Assembly (NCBI GenBank): GCA_017992575.1
Contig: JAGOOJ010000030.1
Coordinates: forward strand, 1-7,238
From: Candidatus Moraniibacteriota bacterium
Lineage (GTDB): Bacteria > Patescibacteriota > Minisyncoccia > Moranbacterales > UBA1568
Direction of reading: 5' to 3'
DNA length: 7,238 nt
The notes under the pieces were generated by a model that saw nothing but the letters and a program-made list of their open reading frames with translations, searched no databases and had not been told where the DNA came from. Position 1 is the stretch's first letter; each line of letters starts with the position of its first letter. The translations under genes and the position numbers were made by a program. Positions 1 to 5,573 of this stretch are shown here, piece by piece.

Positions 1-1055
1 CCATTCCGACCTACAATATTGGCAAAGATTTTGATTGGGAGAGTGAGAAAAATCTACCACTCTTTGAAATGACAGCCAAGTATGGGACGCCGTATTTTCA
101 GAACTTTATCAATTCAGAACTCAATCCAAGTGACGTCCGATCGATGTGTTGTCGTTTGCAACTCGATATGCGAGAACTGCGCAAGCGAGGTGGCGGACTC
201 TTTGGGTCGGCTGAAATGACGGGGTCAATTGGAGTAGTGACATTGAACGCCGCTCGTATCGGGTATTTGTCCAAGGGCGACAAAGAAAAGTTTTTTACCC
301 AGATTGACTACCTCATGGATTTGGCCAAGACATCACTTGAGATCAAGCGCAAAGAAATTCAGAAATGGATTGATGCGGGGCTCTTTCCCTACACCAAGCG
401 CTATCTGGGCTATTTGAAGAATCATTTTTCGACTATCGGTATCAATGGGCTGAACGAGGCGATTCGAAACTTCACCAATGATAAGGAGGATATCACGACC
501 AAGTGGGGACATGCTTTTGCCGAAGAAGTGCTCATTCATATGCAGGAAAAGATCAAGTCGTTTCAGGAAGAGACCAAAAATTTCTACAATCTTGAAGCGA
601 CGCCAGCTGAAGGGACAACGAATCGCTTTGCCAAGGAAGACAAAAAACGTTTCCCGGATATTCTGCAAGCTGGTACGCCGGATGCACCGTACTATACCAA
701 TTCGTCACAGGTACCAGTGGGCTATACAGATGATGTCTTTGAGGTGCTTGATCTTCAGGATAACCTCCAGACCAAATACACCGGAGGTACAGTGCTCCAC
801 TGCTATATGAATGAACGTATCTCGACTCCGGAGGCCTGTCGCAATCTGGTTCAAAAAATTCTTTCCCATTATCGCCTCCCGTACATCACTATTACCCCGA
901 CGTTCTCTATCTGTCCAAAACATGGCTATCTCTCAGGCGAACACGATTTTTGCCCGAAATGTGACACGGAACTTGGGATTACAGGGGAACGTTTTGACGA
1001 GGCCTATCGCAAGACGTACACTGAAGTTGTTGCTACAAAAAAGAAACAAAAATAA
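1..1055 (+). CDS. nrdD: Anaerobic (class III) ribonucleoside-triphosphate reductase, large body, 5' end outside window and lacking its glycyl-radical domain
   Basis: Class III RNR reduces ribonucleotides to deoxyribonucleotides by radical chemistry under anoxia, in the cytoplasm. The frame is open from the first complete codon at 3, so the gene begins upstream of the window. Visible family signatures are PTYNIGKDFDW near 6-38, GTPYFQNFIN, the SMCCRL motif whose paired cysteines (147-152) should include the thiyl-radical cysteine, RGGGLFG and TGSIGVVTLN. Near the end is the zinc-site segment CPKHGYLSGEHDFCPKC (912-962), with ligand spacing C-X2-H...C-X2-C. In the family this segment is normally followed by a linker and an R-V-x-G-Y glycyl-radical motif. 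Here the protein instead ends in a Lys-rich tail (ATKKKQK) at two consecutive TAA codons (1053-1058). The missing motif is in the next ORF in another frame. Family identity is very secure; whether the stop is a natural end is open. Confidence 0.96.
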   Translation, partial: IPTYNIGKDFDWESEKNLPLFEMTAKYGTPYFQNFINSELNPSDVRSMCCRLQLDMRELRKRGGGLFGSAEMTGSIGVVTLNAARIGYLSKGDKEKFFTQIDYLMDLAKTSLEIKRKEIQKWIDAGLFPYTKRYLGYLKNHFSTIGINGLNEAIRNFTNDKEDITTKWGHAFAEEVLIHMQEKIKSFQEETKNFYNLEATPAEGTTNRFAKEDKKRFPDILQAGTPDAPYYTNSSQVPVGYTDDVFEVLDLQDNLQTKYTGGTVLHCYMNERISTPEACRNLVQKILSHYRLPYITITPTFSICPKHGYLSGEHDFCPKCDTELGITGERFDEAYRKTYTEVVATKKKQK

Positions 1056-1080
1056 TAATCCATCCATAGAACGCAAAGTT

Positions 1081-1275
1081 ATGAGCACAGGAAACAATGA
1101 TGAGAAGCGCACCCGTTGTGAAGTCTGGACGAGAGTGATGGGCTATCATCGCCCTGTATCGCACTTCAATGTTGGAAAAAAAGCAGAACACTATTCACGC
1201 AAGCATTTCGAAGAGTGTGTGGCTGACAATGTGTCTTTTGAAGCGCGCTATGGTGAATCCGTGACTGCCTCATAG
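1081..1275 (+). CDS. Stand-alone glycyl-radical domain of anaerobic ribonucleotide reductase (64 aa)
   Basis: This short ORF encodes what is normally the C-terminus of NrdD. It begins with an acidic/basic linker (DEKRTRC) and continues into CEVWTRVMGYHRPVSHFN and GKKAEHYSRKHFEE, matching the family's R-V-x-G-Y-x-R-P-V...N-x-G-K-K pattern. Gly21, in RVMGY, is the expected glycyl radical made by NrdG. The last ~18 residues (after HFEE) are not part of the motif I recognise. It lies 25 nt after the nrdD stop in the +1 frame and ends 1 nt before the nrdG start, so it sits inside the nrd unit. No good Shine-Dalgarno precedes ATG 1081. The frame is open upstream through the nrdD 3' end, so a +1 frameshift fusion to nrdD, or an indel error in the A-rich junction, are alternatives to a separate subunit. 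The domain assignment is secure; expression as a separate protein is inferred. Confidence 0.85.
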   Translation: MSTGNNDEKRTRCEVWTRVMGYHRPVSHFNVGKKAEHYSRKHFEECVADNVSFEARYGESVTAS

Positions 1276-1276
1276 T

Positions 1277-1981
1277 ATGAAGCTGTCAGCGATTCAACGC
1301 TTTACCATGCTCGACTATCCAGACAAGGTAGCCTGTATCGCCTTTACTCCCGGGTGCAATATGCGCTGTGGCTTTTGTCATAACCCCGAGTTTGTTTTGC
1401 CAGAAAAAATAGCTGAGCTCCAGGATAACTTTATTGCCCAGGAAACCTTTTTTAATTTTCTCGACAAGCGTCGGGGGTTACTCGAAGGAGTAGTGGTATC
1501 TGGTGGCGAACCGACTGTTTGGGCTGACTTGCCAGAGTTTTTCCGAGAGATCAAGAAGCGAGGATTTTTGGCCAAGCTTGATACTAACGGTCACCATCCA
1601 GAGATGCTCGAAAGACTGCTTCGTGAAAAACTGGTTGACTATGTGGCCATGGACGTGAAGACGTCACTTGCCGAGTACCCGACACTTGTTGGTGGAGGCG
1701 TGAAGCCGGAACATATCAGCAAGAGTATCAATATTCTGAAATCATCGAACATTCCGTATGAGTTTCGTACAACACTTATCAAAGAAGTGCACTCGCCGGA
1801 GGTCTTAGAAGAAATGAAAACATTACTTGCTGGAGCAGAACGGTATTACCTTCAAACCTTTCGTCCGGGGCATACACTGCATCCACGCTTTGCCACTTAT
1901 CATCCTTTTTCAGTTGAGGAGATGGGAGACCTTGTGAAACAGTTTTCTGTTGTTGCTGATGATGTAGCAGTGAGAGGATAG
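1277..1981 (+). CDS. nrdG: Anaerobic ribonucleoside-triphosphate reductase activating protein (radical SAM)
   Basis: This 234-aa radical-SAM enzyme is expected to use a 4Fe-4S cluster and S-adenosylmethionine to generate the glycyl radical on the reductase. The cluster motif is C-X3-C-X2-C in GCNMRCGFCHNPE (Cys27, Cys31, Cys34). It is followed by the SAM-binding VVSGGEPT segment (Gly76-Thr80), KLDTNG and DYVAMDVKT, an order typical of the longer NrdG2-type activases (~200-235 aa) rather than the ~155-aa E. coli NrdG. The N-terminal LDYPDKVACIAFTPGCN is full length for this group, supporting ATG 1277. The start lies 1 nt after the stop of the glycyl-radical ORF and lacks a clear Shine-Dalgarno site, so translation is probably coupled. 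The neighbourhood makes nrdD and the separate glycyl-radical peptide its obvious targets. PflA-like activases share the fold, but context favours NrdG. Confidence 0.93.
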   Translation: MKLSAIQRFTMLDYPDKVACIAFTPGCNMRCGFCHNPEFVLPEKIAELQDNFIAQETFFNFLDKRRGLLEGVVVSGGEPTVWADLPEFFREIKKRGFLAKLDTNGHHPEMLERLLREKLVDYVAMDVKTSLAEYPTLVGGGVKPEHISKSINILKSSNIPYEFRTTLIKEVHSPEVLEEMKTLLAGAERYYLQTFRPGHTLHPRFATYHPFSVEEMGDLVKQFSVVADDVAVRG

Positions 1982-1993
1982 AATGAATGAAAT

Positions 1994-2137
1994 GGGTTTT
2001 ACCGAAGAACAACTCTCTTGTGCCACAAAAATCCCAGCGAGATTTTTATTGAAGTTGTAGCCGAAACTTTTTGCTTTCGCAAAAAGACCTGCTTTCGTCT
2101 ACAAATTCGCCCAAGAGAATTTTCTTCGGTGAAACCT
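1994..2137. repeat. Large multibranched inverted-repeat element between nrdG and the ileS leader
   Basis: The outer arms are GGTTTTACCGAAGAA (1995-2009) and TTCTTCGGTGAAACC (2122-2136), 15 paired positions with one G-U if transcribed. A second arm pairs 2014-2020 with 2112-2118. Inside are two branches. Hairpin A pairs AAAAATC (2027-2033) with GATTTTT (2041-2047). Stem B pairs 2051-2066 with 2093-2108 (two mismatches) and is capped by CTTTTTGC (2067-2074) and GCAAAAAG (2079-2086) around a TTTC loop. Almost every base is in a helix. I see no convincing ORF here and no T-tract after the outer arm, so it is not a simple intrinsic terminator. It could be a palindromic repeat or MITE-like element, or an RNA element in the nrd 3' UTR. 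The base pairing is seen directly; its role is unknown. Confidence 0.7.
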
Positions 2138-2152
2138 TATAAACAAAAAGCC

Positions 2153-2181
2153 TTGATTTCAGCGCCATTTTTTGTTAGGAT
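2153..2181 (+). promoter_or_regulatory. Sigma70-type promoter for the ileS T-box leader
   Basis: The -35 box is TTGATT (2153-2158) and the -10 box TAGGAT (2176-2181), separated by 17 nt, with an extended -10 TG at 2173-2174. Transcription would start near 2187-2189, just before the first T-box leader element. Position and spacing both support it; it is not experimentally established. Confidence 0.65.
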
Positions 2182-2187
2182 GGTTTT

Positions 2188-2376
2188 ACAAGCGATGAAG
2201 GGAGTATCGTCCCGGAGCCTCGGAAAGAACCCTCACAAGAGCCAGTAGAATCCGACGGGTAAGCCCGTAACAGCCGTCAATGAGATCCGCCAGCTGGCGG
2301 ATGAACTGAGGTGGTACCACGTTTTGAATGTTTCAAACGTCCTTAGCACGATTTTTGTGTTAAGGATTTTATTATT
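2188..2376 (+). promoter_or_regulatory. T-box riboswitch leader of ileS (transcription-attenuation type)
   Basis: The T-box core GAGGTGGTACCACG (2308-2321) matches the family consensus, including the UGGU that pairs with the NCCA end of uncharged tRNA. Before it are a GATGAAGGGAGTA stem I start with an AGUA motif (2194-2206), a stem III-like hairpin ACGGG/CCCGT (2255-2268), and an AATGAG...TGAACTGAGG frame around a perfect 18-nt palindrome (2285-2302). The antiterminator pairs 2308-2311 with 2341-2344 and 2319-2328 with 2332-2340, leaving UGGUACC bulged. The competing terminator uses 2341-2349. Uncharged tRNA-Ile should favour read-through into ileS. Stem I looks short: only ~120 nt separate the likely start site from the T-box. 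I could not settle the specifier; Ile codons AUC occur at 2206-2208 and 2250-2252. Confidence 0.9.
2341..2376 (+). terminator. T-box attenuator terminator upstream of ileS
   Basis: CCTTAGCAC (2341-2349) pairs with GTGTTAAGG (2357-2365) across a T-rich loop, 9 pairs including one G-U, followed by ATTTTATTATT. Its 5' strand (2341-2344) is also needed for the antiterminator helix with GAGG 2308-2311, so the two structures exclude each other, as expected of a transcriptional T-box switch. Confidence 0.8.
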
Positions 2377-2433
2377 ACCAAACGGAGTGAGTGAAGCGAA
2401 AACACGTTTTCGTTTCCGAGCGAGTATCGGTAA
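2375..2433 (+). promoter_or_regulatory. Additional stem-loop in the ileS 5' UTR after the attenuator
   Basis: TTACC (2375-2379) can pair with GGTAA (2429-2433), CGG (2383-2385) with CCG (2416-2418), and 2393-2403 with 2406-2416 as a long hairpin around GCGAAAAC/GTTTTCGT. This lies between the T-box terminator and ATG 2450. It encloses the only Shine-Dalgarno-like purine run (CGGAGTGAG, 2383-2391), which is too far from the start to act directly. A role in ileS translation or mRNA stability is inference only. Confidence 0.4.
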
Positions 2434-2449
2434 ATAAACAATATTTTTT

Positions 2450-5329
2450 ATGGCTATGTTTAAGAAAGTCGAATCACAAGTGAGTTTTCCGAAGATGGAG
2501 GAAGAAATCCTCAAGTTTTGGGATGAACAGAAAATTTTTGAGAAATCAATTTCTCAAAGGCCGGCTGATAAGCTCTATAGTTTCTATGATGGTCCACCGT
2601 TTGCCAATGGGACCCCACATCATGGACATCTCCTCGCCTCTACTTCAAAGGACGTAGTTCCGCGGTACTGGACCATGAAAGGGTATCGCGTTCCCAGGCG
2701 TTGGGGATGGGATACGCACGGATTACCGGTAGAAAGTAAAGTTGAAAAACGTCTCGGGTACAAGAATAAAAGAGAGATTGAGGGCGATATTGAACACTTC
2801 AATGCCGAATGTCGAGCCTCCGTTTTTGAAACAGTAGACTCCTTTCGTTCGATTGTGCGTCGTGTCGGGCGCTTTGTCGATTTCGAAAATTCCTACAAAA
2901 CTCTGGACAATACTTATATGGAGTCAGTGTGGTGGGCGTTTAAGACGCTCCATGACAAGGGGCTTGTCTATGAAGACAAGCGTATCTCACTCTTTTGCCC
3001 GCATTGTTCTACGTCACTTTCCAACTTCGAAATCGCCATGGATAACGCGTACCGAGACGATACTGATCCTTCGGTTTATGTTAAGTTTCGCGTCCTGGAG
3101 AAAGACTTTTTTTTTCTAGCCTGGACTACAACGCCGTGGACACTGCCGGCCAACGTTTCTATTGCAGTCAATCCAGAGCTTGTTTATGCAGTGGTAAAGA
3201 TAGGGGACGAGCGTCTGGTAGTGGCACAGGATGCGGTGGTACGACTTTTCGGAGAAGAAATTGAAATTGAAACGACATTTCCTGGAAAGGAACTGGTCGA
3301 TATGCAGTATGAACCGCTTTTTCCTCATGATATCGAGAATGGTTACCGTGTTGTTGCAGCAGAGTTCGTAACTAGTACGGACGGTACGGGTATCGCCCAT
3401 GAGGCTCCTGCCTATGGAGAAGAAGATTTCGAGTTGCGCAAAAAAGAAAAACTTCCATTGATTGAAAATGTCGATGATGAAGGTCGCTACACTGATGGGC
3501 AGTGGCTAGGGGAAAAAGTGTGGCAATCCAATGAGCTGGTGATCGCACATTTACAGGATGATGGAAAAGTTTGGAAAGTGGAAAACGTGACACATAGCTA
3601 CCCCCATTGTTATCGTTGTGACACCAAGCTTATCTACAAGGCTCAGGATGCCTGGTTTATAAATATTGAAAAGCTTCGGCCAGCTCTCCTTGCGGAAAAC
3701 GAGTCCATTCATTGGCAACCGGAGCATCTCAAACAGGGTCGGTTTGGTAAGGGACTGGAGACTGCTCCTGATTGGAATATCTCACGTTCTCGTTACTGGG
3801 GGACGGCTATGCCTATTTGGAAATGTGCCACTTGTAAAGCCATACGGGTAGTGGGCTCGTTCGTTGAACTTAAGGAACTCTCCGGGAAAATGCTGGAAGA
3901 CTATCATCGGCCGTATATCGACCAGGTGACATTTCCTTGCGTTTGTCACAAAGGCACTATGACCCGGATCAAAGACGTTTTTGATTGTTGGGTGGAATCG
4001 GGCTCGATGCCGTTTGCATCTATGCACTATCCGTTTGAAAATAAGGAAGCTTTCGAGGCGGCCTATCCCGCACAGTTCATCTCTGAATACATCGCTCAGA
4101 CGCGTGGCTGGTTTTACACTTTACATGTGATGTCGGTAGCGCTTTTCAATAAACCAAGTTTTGCGCATGCCGTGACAACTGGCGTGCTTGCCGGAAATGA
4201 CGGGCGAAAGATGTCGAAGTCCTATGGCAACTATACCGATCCACAGACGCTACTCGATCGTTACGGAGCTGACGCTTTCCGGCTTTACCTCATGCAGTCA
4301 CCACTCATGGAGGGAGAAAACCTCTCCTTTAATGATAAAGAACTCGCAGATATCGTGAAAGGACCGTTTCGTATGTTATGGAATTCCTACTCCTTTTTTC
4401 TCATGTATGCGAGTATCGACAAGTGGGAGCCAACAGGCAAACACGTTTCCCCAAAAAAAATTTTGGATCGCTGGATTCTTTCAGAGCTTCATACCCTCAT
4501 TGTCAAAGTTGATGAGTCAATGGAGCGCTATGAAATCGCTCAGGCAGCAAGAATATTAGCTCCTTTTATAGATCATCTTTCGAATTGGTACATTCGTCGT
4601 GGACGCAAGCGTTTCTGGAAGTCCGAGGATGATAGCGACAAAGAACAGGCCTACCAAACGCTCTATACCGTGCTCGAGACACTTTCGAAATTAATGGCTC
4701 CATTCACACCGTTTCTCGCTGAAGAAATTTACAAGAACCTGACAGGGGAAGAGTCGGTACATCTGACTGATTATCCTGTTGTGGATACAACGCTGATTGA
4801 TGAAGTGCTCAATAGAAACATGAATGCGGTTCGTGAGATAGTAACCATTGGTTTACAGAAGCGAGCCGAAGCGAAGATTAAAGTAAGACAACCATTGAAA
4901 ACAGTTTCTTTAGGATCAAAGTATGAAGAGTTGTTTAATTCTCTAGTTGATCCTCATGATTACTATGTAATTCTTGAAGAGGAGTTGAATATTAAGTCCG
5001 TAGATATTAATACCCTTCAGGGGAGATTGAGTTCAAAAGAAGATGTTATTCTTGATACTAACATCACTCCAGAATTAAAACTCGAAGGAGAGATGCGGGA
5101 AGTGGTTCGAGCGATTCAGGAAGGTCGTAAGAAGGCCAAGTTCAACGTCGAAGATCGAATTGCTCTCGGCTACGTCGGGAAAGATGAAGTCTTTGCGAAA
5201 TTCGAAAACGAAATTGCCAAAGAAGTTCTCGCCACCAAAGTAGAAAAGGGCGCCTTGGCTGACGCTGAGTATTCCGAAACTGTCACTCTTGATGGTAAAG
5301 AATTCTCCTTTAGTTTGAAACGGGGATAG
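2450..5329 (+). CDS. ileS: Isoleucyl-tRNA synthetase
   Basis: This class I synthetase charges tRNA-Ile with isoleucine in the cytoplasm. At 959 aa it is near the normal family size. The N-terminal signature is FYDGPPFANGTPHHGH, with HHGH (57-60) as the HIGH motif; KMSKS is at 587-591. The inserted editing domain shows WTTTPWTLP (225-233) and GTGIAHEAP (312-320), with Asp326 where the editing Asp is expected. Metal-binding-like cysteines are C183/C186, C387/C390, C459/C462 and C497/C499. The anticodon-binding helix bundle includes NWYIRRGRKRFW and APFTPFLAEEIY. The pattern resembles the eukaryote-like IleRS2 group rather than the E. coli type. ATG 2450 was chosen because the T-box leader ends before it; ATG 2456 is possible and neither has a Shine-Dalgarno site. 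Control by a T-box fits IleRS. ValRS is the main alternative and is less likely given GYRVPRRWGWDTHGLPVE. About 4855-5075 is markedly A/T-richer than its flanks. Confidence 0.95.
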   Translation: MAMFKKVESQVSFPKMEEEILKFWDEQKIFEKSISQRPADKLYSFYDGPPFANGTPHHGHLLASTSKDVVPRYWTMKGYRVPRRWGWDTHGLPVESKVEKRLGYKNKREIEGDIEHFNAECRASVFETVDSFRSIVRRVGRFVDFENSYKTLDNTYMESVWWAFKTLHDKGLVYEDKRISLFCPHCSTSLSNFEIAMDNAYRDDTDPSVYVKFRVLEKDFFFLAWTTTPWTLPANVSIAVNPELVYAVVKIGDERLVVAQDAVVRLFGEEIEIETTFPGKELVDMQYEPLFPHDIENGYRVVAAEFVTSTDGTGIAHEAPAYGEEDFELRKKEKLPLIENVDDEGRYTDGQWLGEKVWQSNELVIAHLQDDGKVWKVENVTHSYPHCYRCDTKLIYKAQDAWFINIEKLRPALLAENESIHWQPEHLKQGRFGKGLETAPDWNISRSRYWGTAMPIWKCATCKAIRVVGSFVELKELSGKMLEDYHRPYIDQVTFPCVCHKGTMTRIKDVFDCWVESGSMPFASMHYPFENKEAFEAAYPAQFISEYIAQTRGWFYTLHVMSVALFNKPSFAHAVTTGVLAGNDGRKMSKSYGNYTDPQTLLDRYGADAFRLYLMQSPLMEGENLSFNDKELADIVKGPFRMLWNSYSFFLMYASIDKWEPTGKHVSPKKILDRWILSELHTLIVKVDESMERYEIAQAARILAPFIDHLSNWYIRRGRKRFWKSEDDSDKEQAYQTLYTVLETLSKLMAPFTPFLAEEIYKNLTGEESVHLTDYPVVDTTLIDEVLNRNMNAVREIVTIGLQKRAEAKIKVRQPLKTVSLGSKYEELFNSLVDPHDYYVILEEELNIKSVDINTLQGRLSSKEDVILDTNITPELKLEGEMREVVRAIQEGRKKAKFNVEDRIALGYVGKDEVFAKFENEIAKEVLATKVEKGALADAEYSETVTLDGKEFSFSLKRG

Positions 5330-5354
5330 ATGAAGAAGAGGAGTTTTTCTTGAG

Positions 5355-5389
5355 TTTGCTTGGTATATGACAAGCGAATGATTTTTTTT
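5355..5389 (+). terminator. Probable intrinsic terminator of ileS
   Basis: TTTGCTTG (5355-5362) pairs with CAAGCGAA (5371-5378), 8 pairs with one G-U and an 8-nt loop. After TGA comes a run of eight T (5382-5389). It starts 25 nt after the ileS stop. The stem is modest and the T-run is offset by 3 nt, so confidence is moderate. Confidence 0.6.
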
Positions 5390-5396
5390 GTGCTTG

Positions 5397-5458
5397 AATA
5401 AACCCCAAGAATAAGGGGAAAAATACGAAATATGGCTCAAATGAGCCTTGGGTGTATT
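5397..5458. repeat. Imperfect inverted repeat with inner hairpin, abutting the next promoter
   Basis: AATAAACCCCAAG (5397-5409) and CTTGGGTGTATT (5447-5458) are complementary except for one mismatch and one extra base. Inside, GGCTCA (5434-5439) and TGAGCC (5442-5447) form a perfect short palindrome, and CCCC/GGGG (5403-5406/5415-5418) can pair alternatively. The right arm reaches into the -35 box at 5457. It could be an operator or a second terminator-like structure; the sequence does not decide. Confidence 0.4.
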
Positions 5459-5485
5459 GACAAGAGAATTACTTTGTTGTATCCT
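5457..5485 (+). promoter_or_regulatory. Sigma70-type promoter for the LysM/transglycosylase gene
   Basis: A perfect -35 box TTGACA (5457-5462) is followed after 17 nt by TATCCT (5480-5485). Transcription would start near 5491-5493, giving an ~80-nt leader before ATG 5574. It lies downstream of the ileS terminator, as expected for an independent unit. Confidence 0.6.
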
Positions 5486-5515
5486 GCAACATCCAGTCAT
5501 TTAACATTTGAAATC

Positions 5516-5538
5516 AGCCCCTCTTAGGAAAGGGGGCT
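5516..5538 (+). promoter_or_regulatory. 5' UTR hairpin ahead of the LysM/transglycosylase gene
   Basis: AGCCCC (5516-5521) pairs with GGGGCT (5533-5538), enclosing AGGAAAG. The purine run AGGAAAGGGGG (5526-5536) would be a strong Shine-Dalgarno site for the in-frame GTG at 5541, but the hairpin ties up most of it. There is no T-tract, so it is not a normal terminator. It may hide the upstream start or stabilise the mRNA; this is inference. Confidence 0.45.
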
Positions 5539-5560
5539 TCGTGCTTCCTCTTCCAACCAT

Positions 5561-5567
5561 GAAAGGG
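5561..5567 (+). promoter_or_regulatory. Ribosome binding site supporting ATG 5574
   Basis: GAAAGGG ends 6 nt before ATG 5574. The in-frame alternatives are TTG 5508 and ATG 5559, which have no comparable site, and GTG 5541, whose purine run is in a hairpin. This is why 5574 is preferred. Confidence 0.5.
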
Positions 5568-5573
5568 CTACCC

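Noticed and set aside
811..1080. Upstream extension of the small radical-domain ORF inside nrdD
   Set aside because: It is out of frame with well-conserved NrdD sequence and has no family similarity until ATG 1081; the open frame is relevant only to the frameshift hypothesis.
2027..2049. Hairpin AAAAATC/GATTTTT as an intrinsic terminator of the nrd genes
   Set aside because: The stem is almost all A-T and its T-run is within the stem itself; it fits better as a branch of the larger inverted repeat.
2018..2248. 76-codon ORF in the nrdG-ileS gap
   Set aside because: It crosses the inverted repeat, the promoter and the T-box stem I, and its translation shows no recognisable protein features.
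2233..2514. Minus-strand ORF over the T-box leader
   Set aside because: It covers a structured regulatory RNA and the ileS start; its length is explained by chance.
5075..5500. Minus-strand 141-codon ORF over the ileS 3' end
   Set aside because: Antisense to conserved IleRS coding sequence, terminator and promoter; low-complexity translation with no domain.
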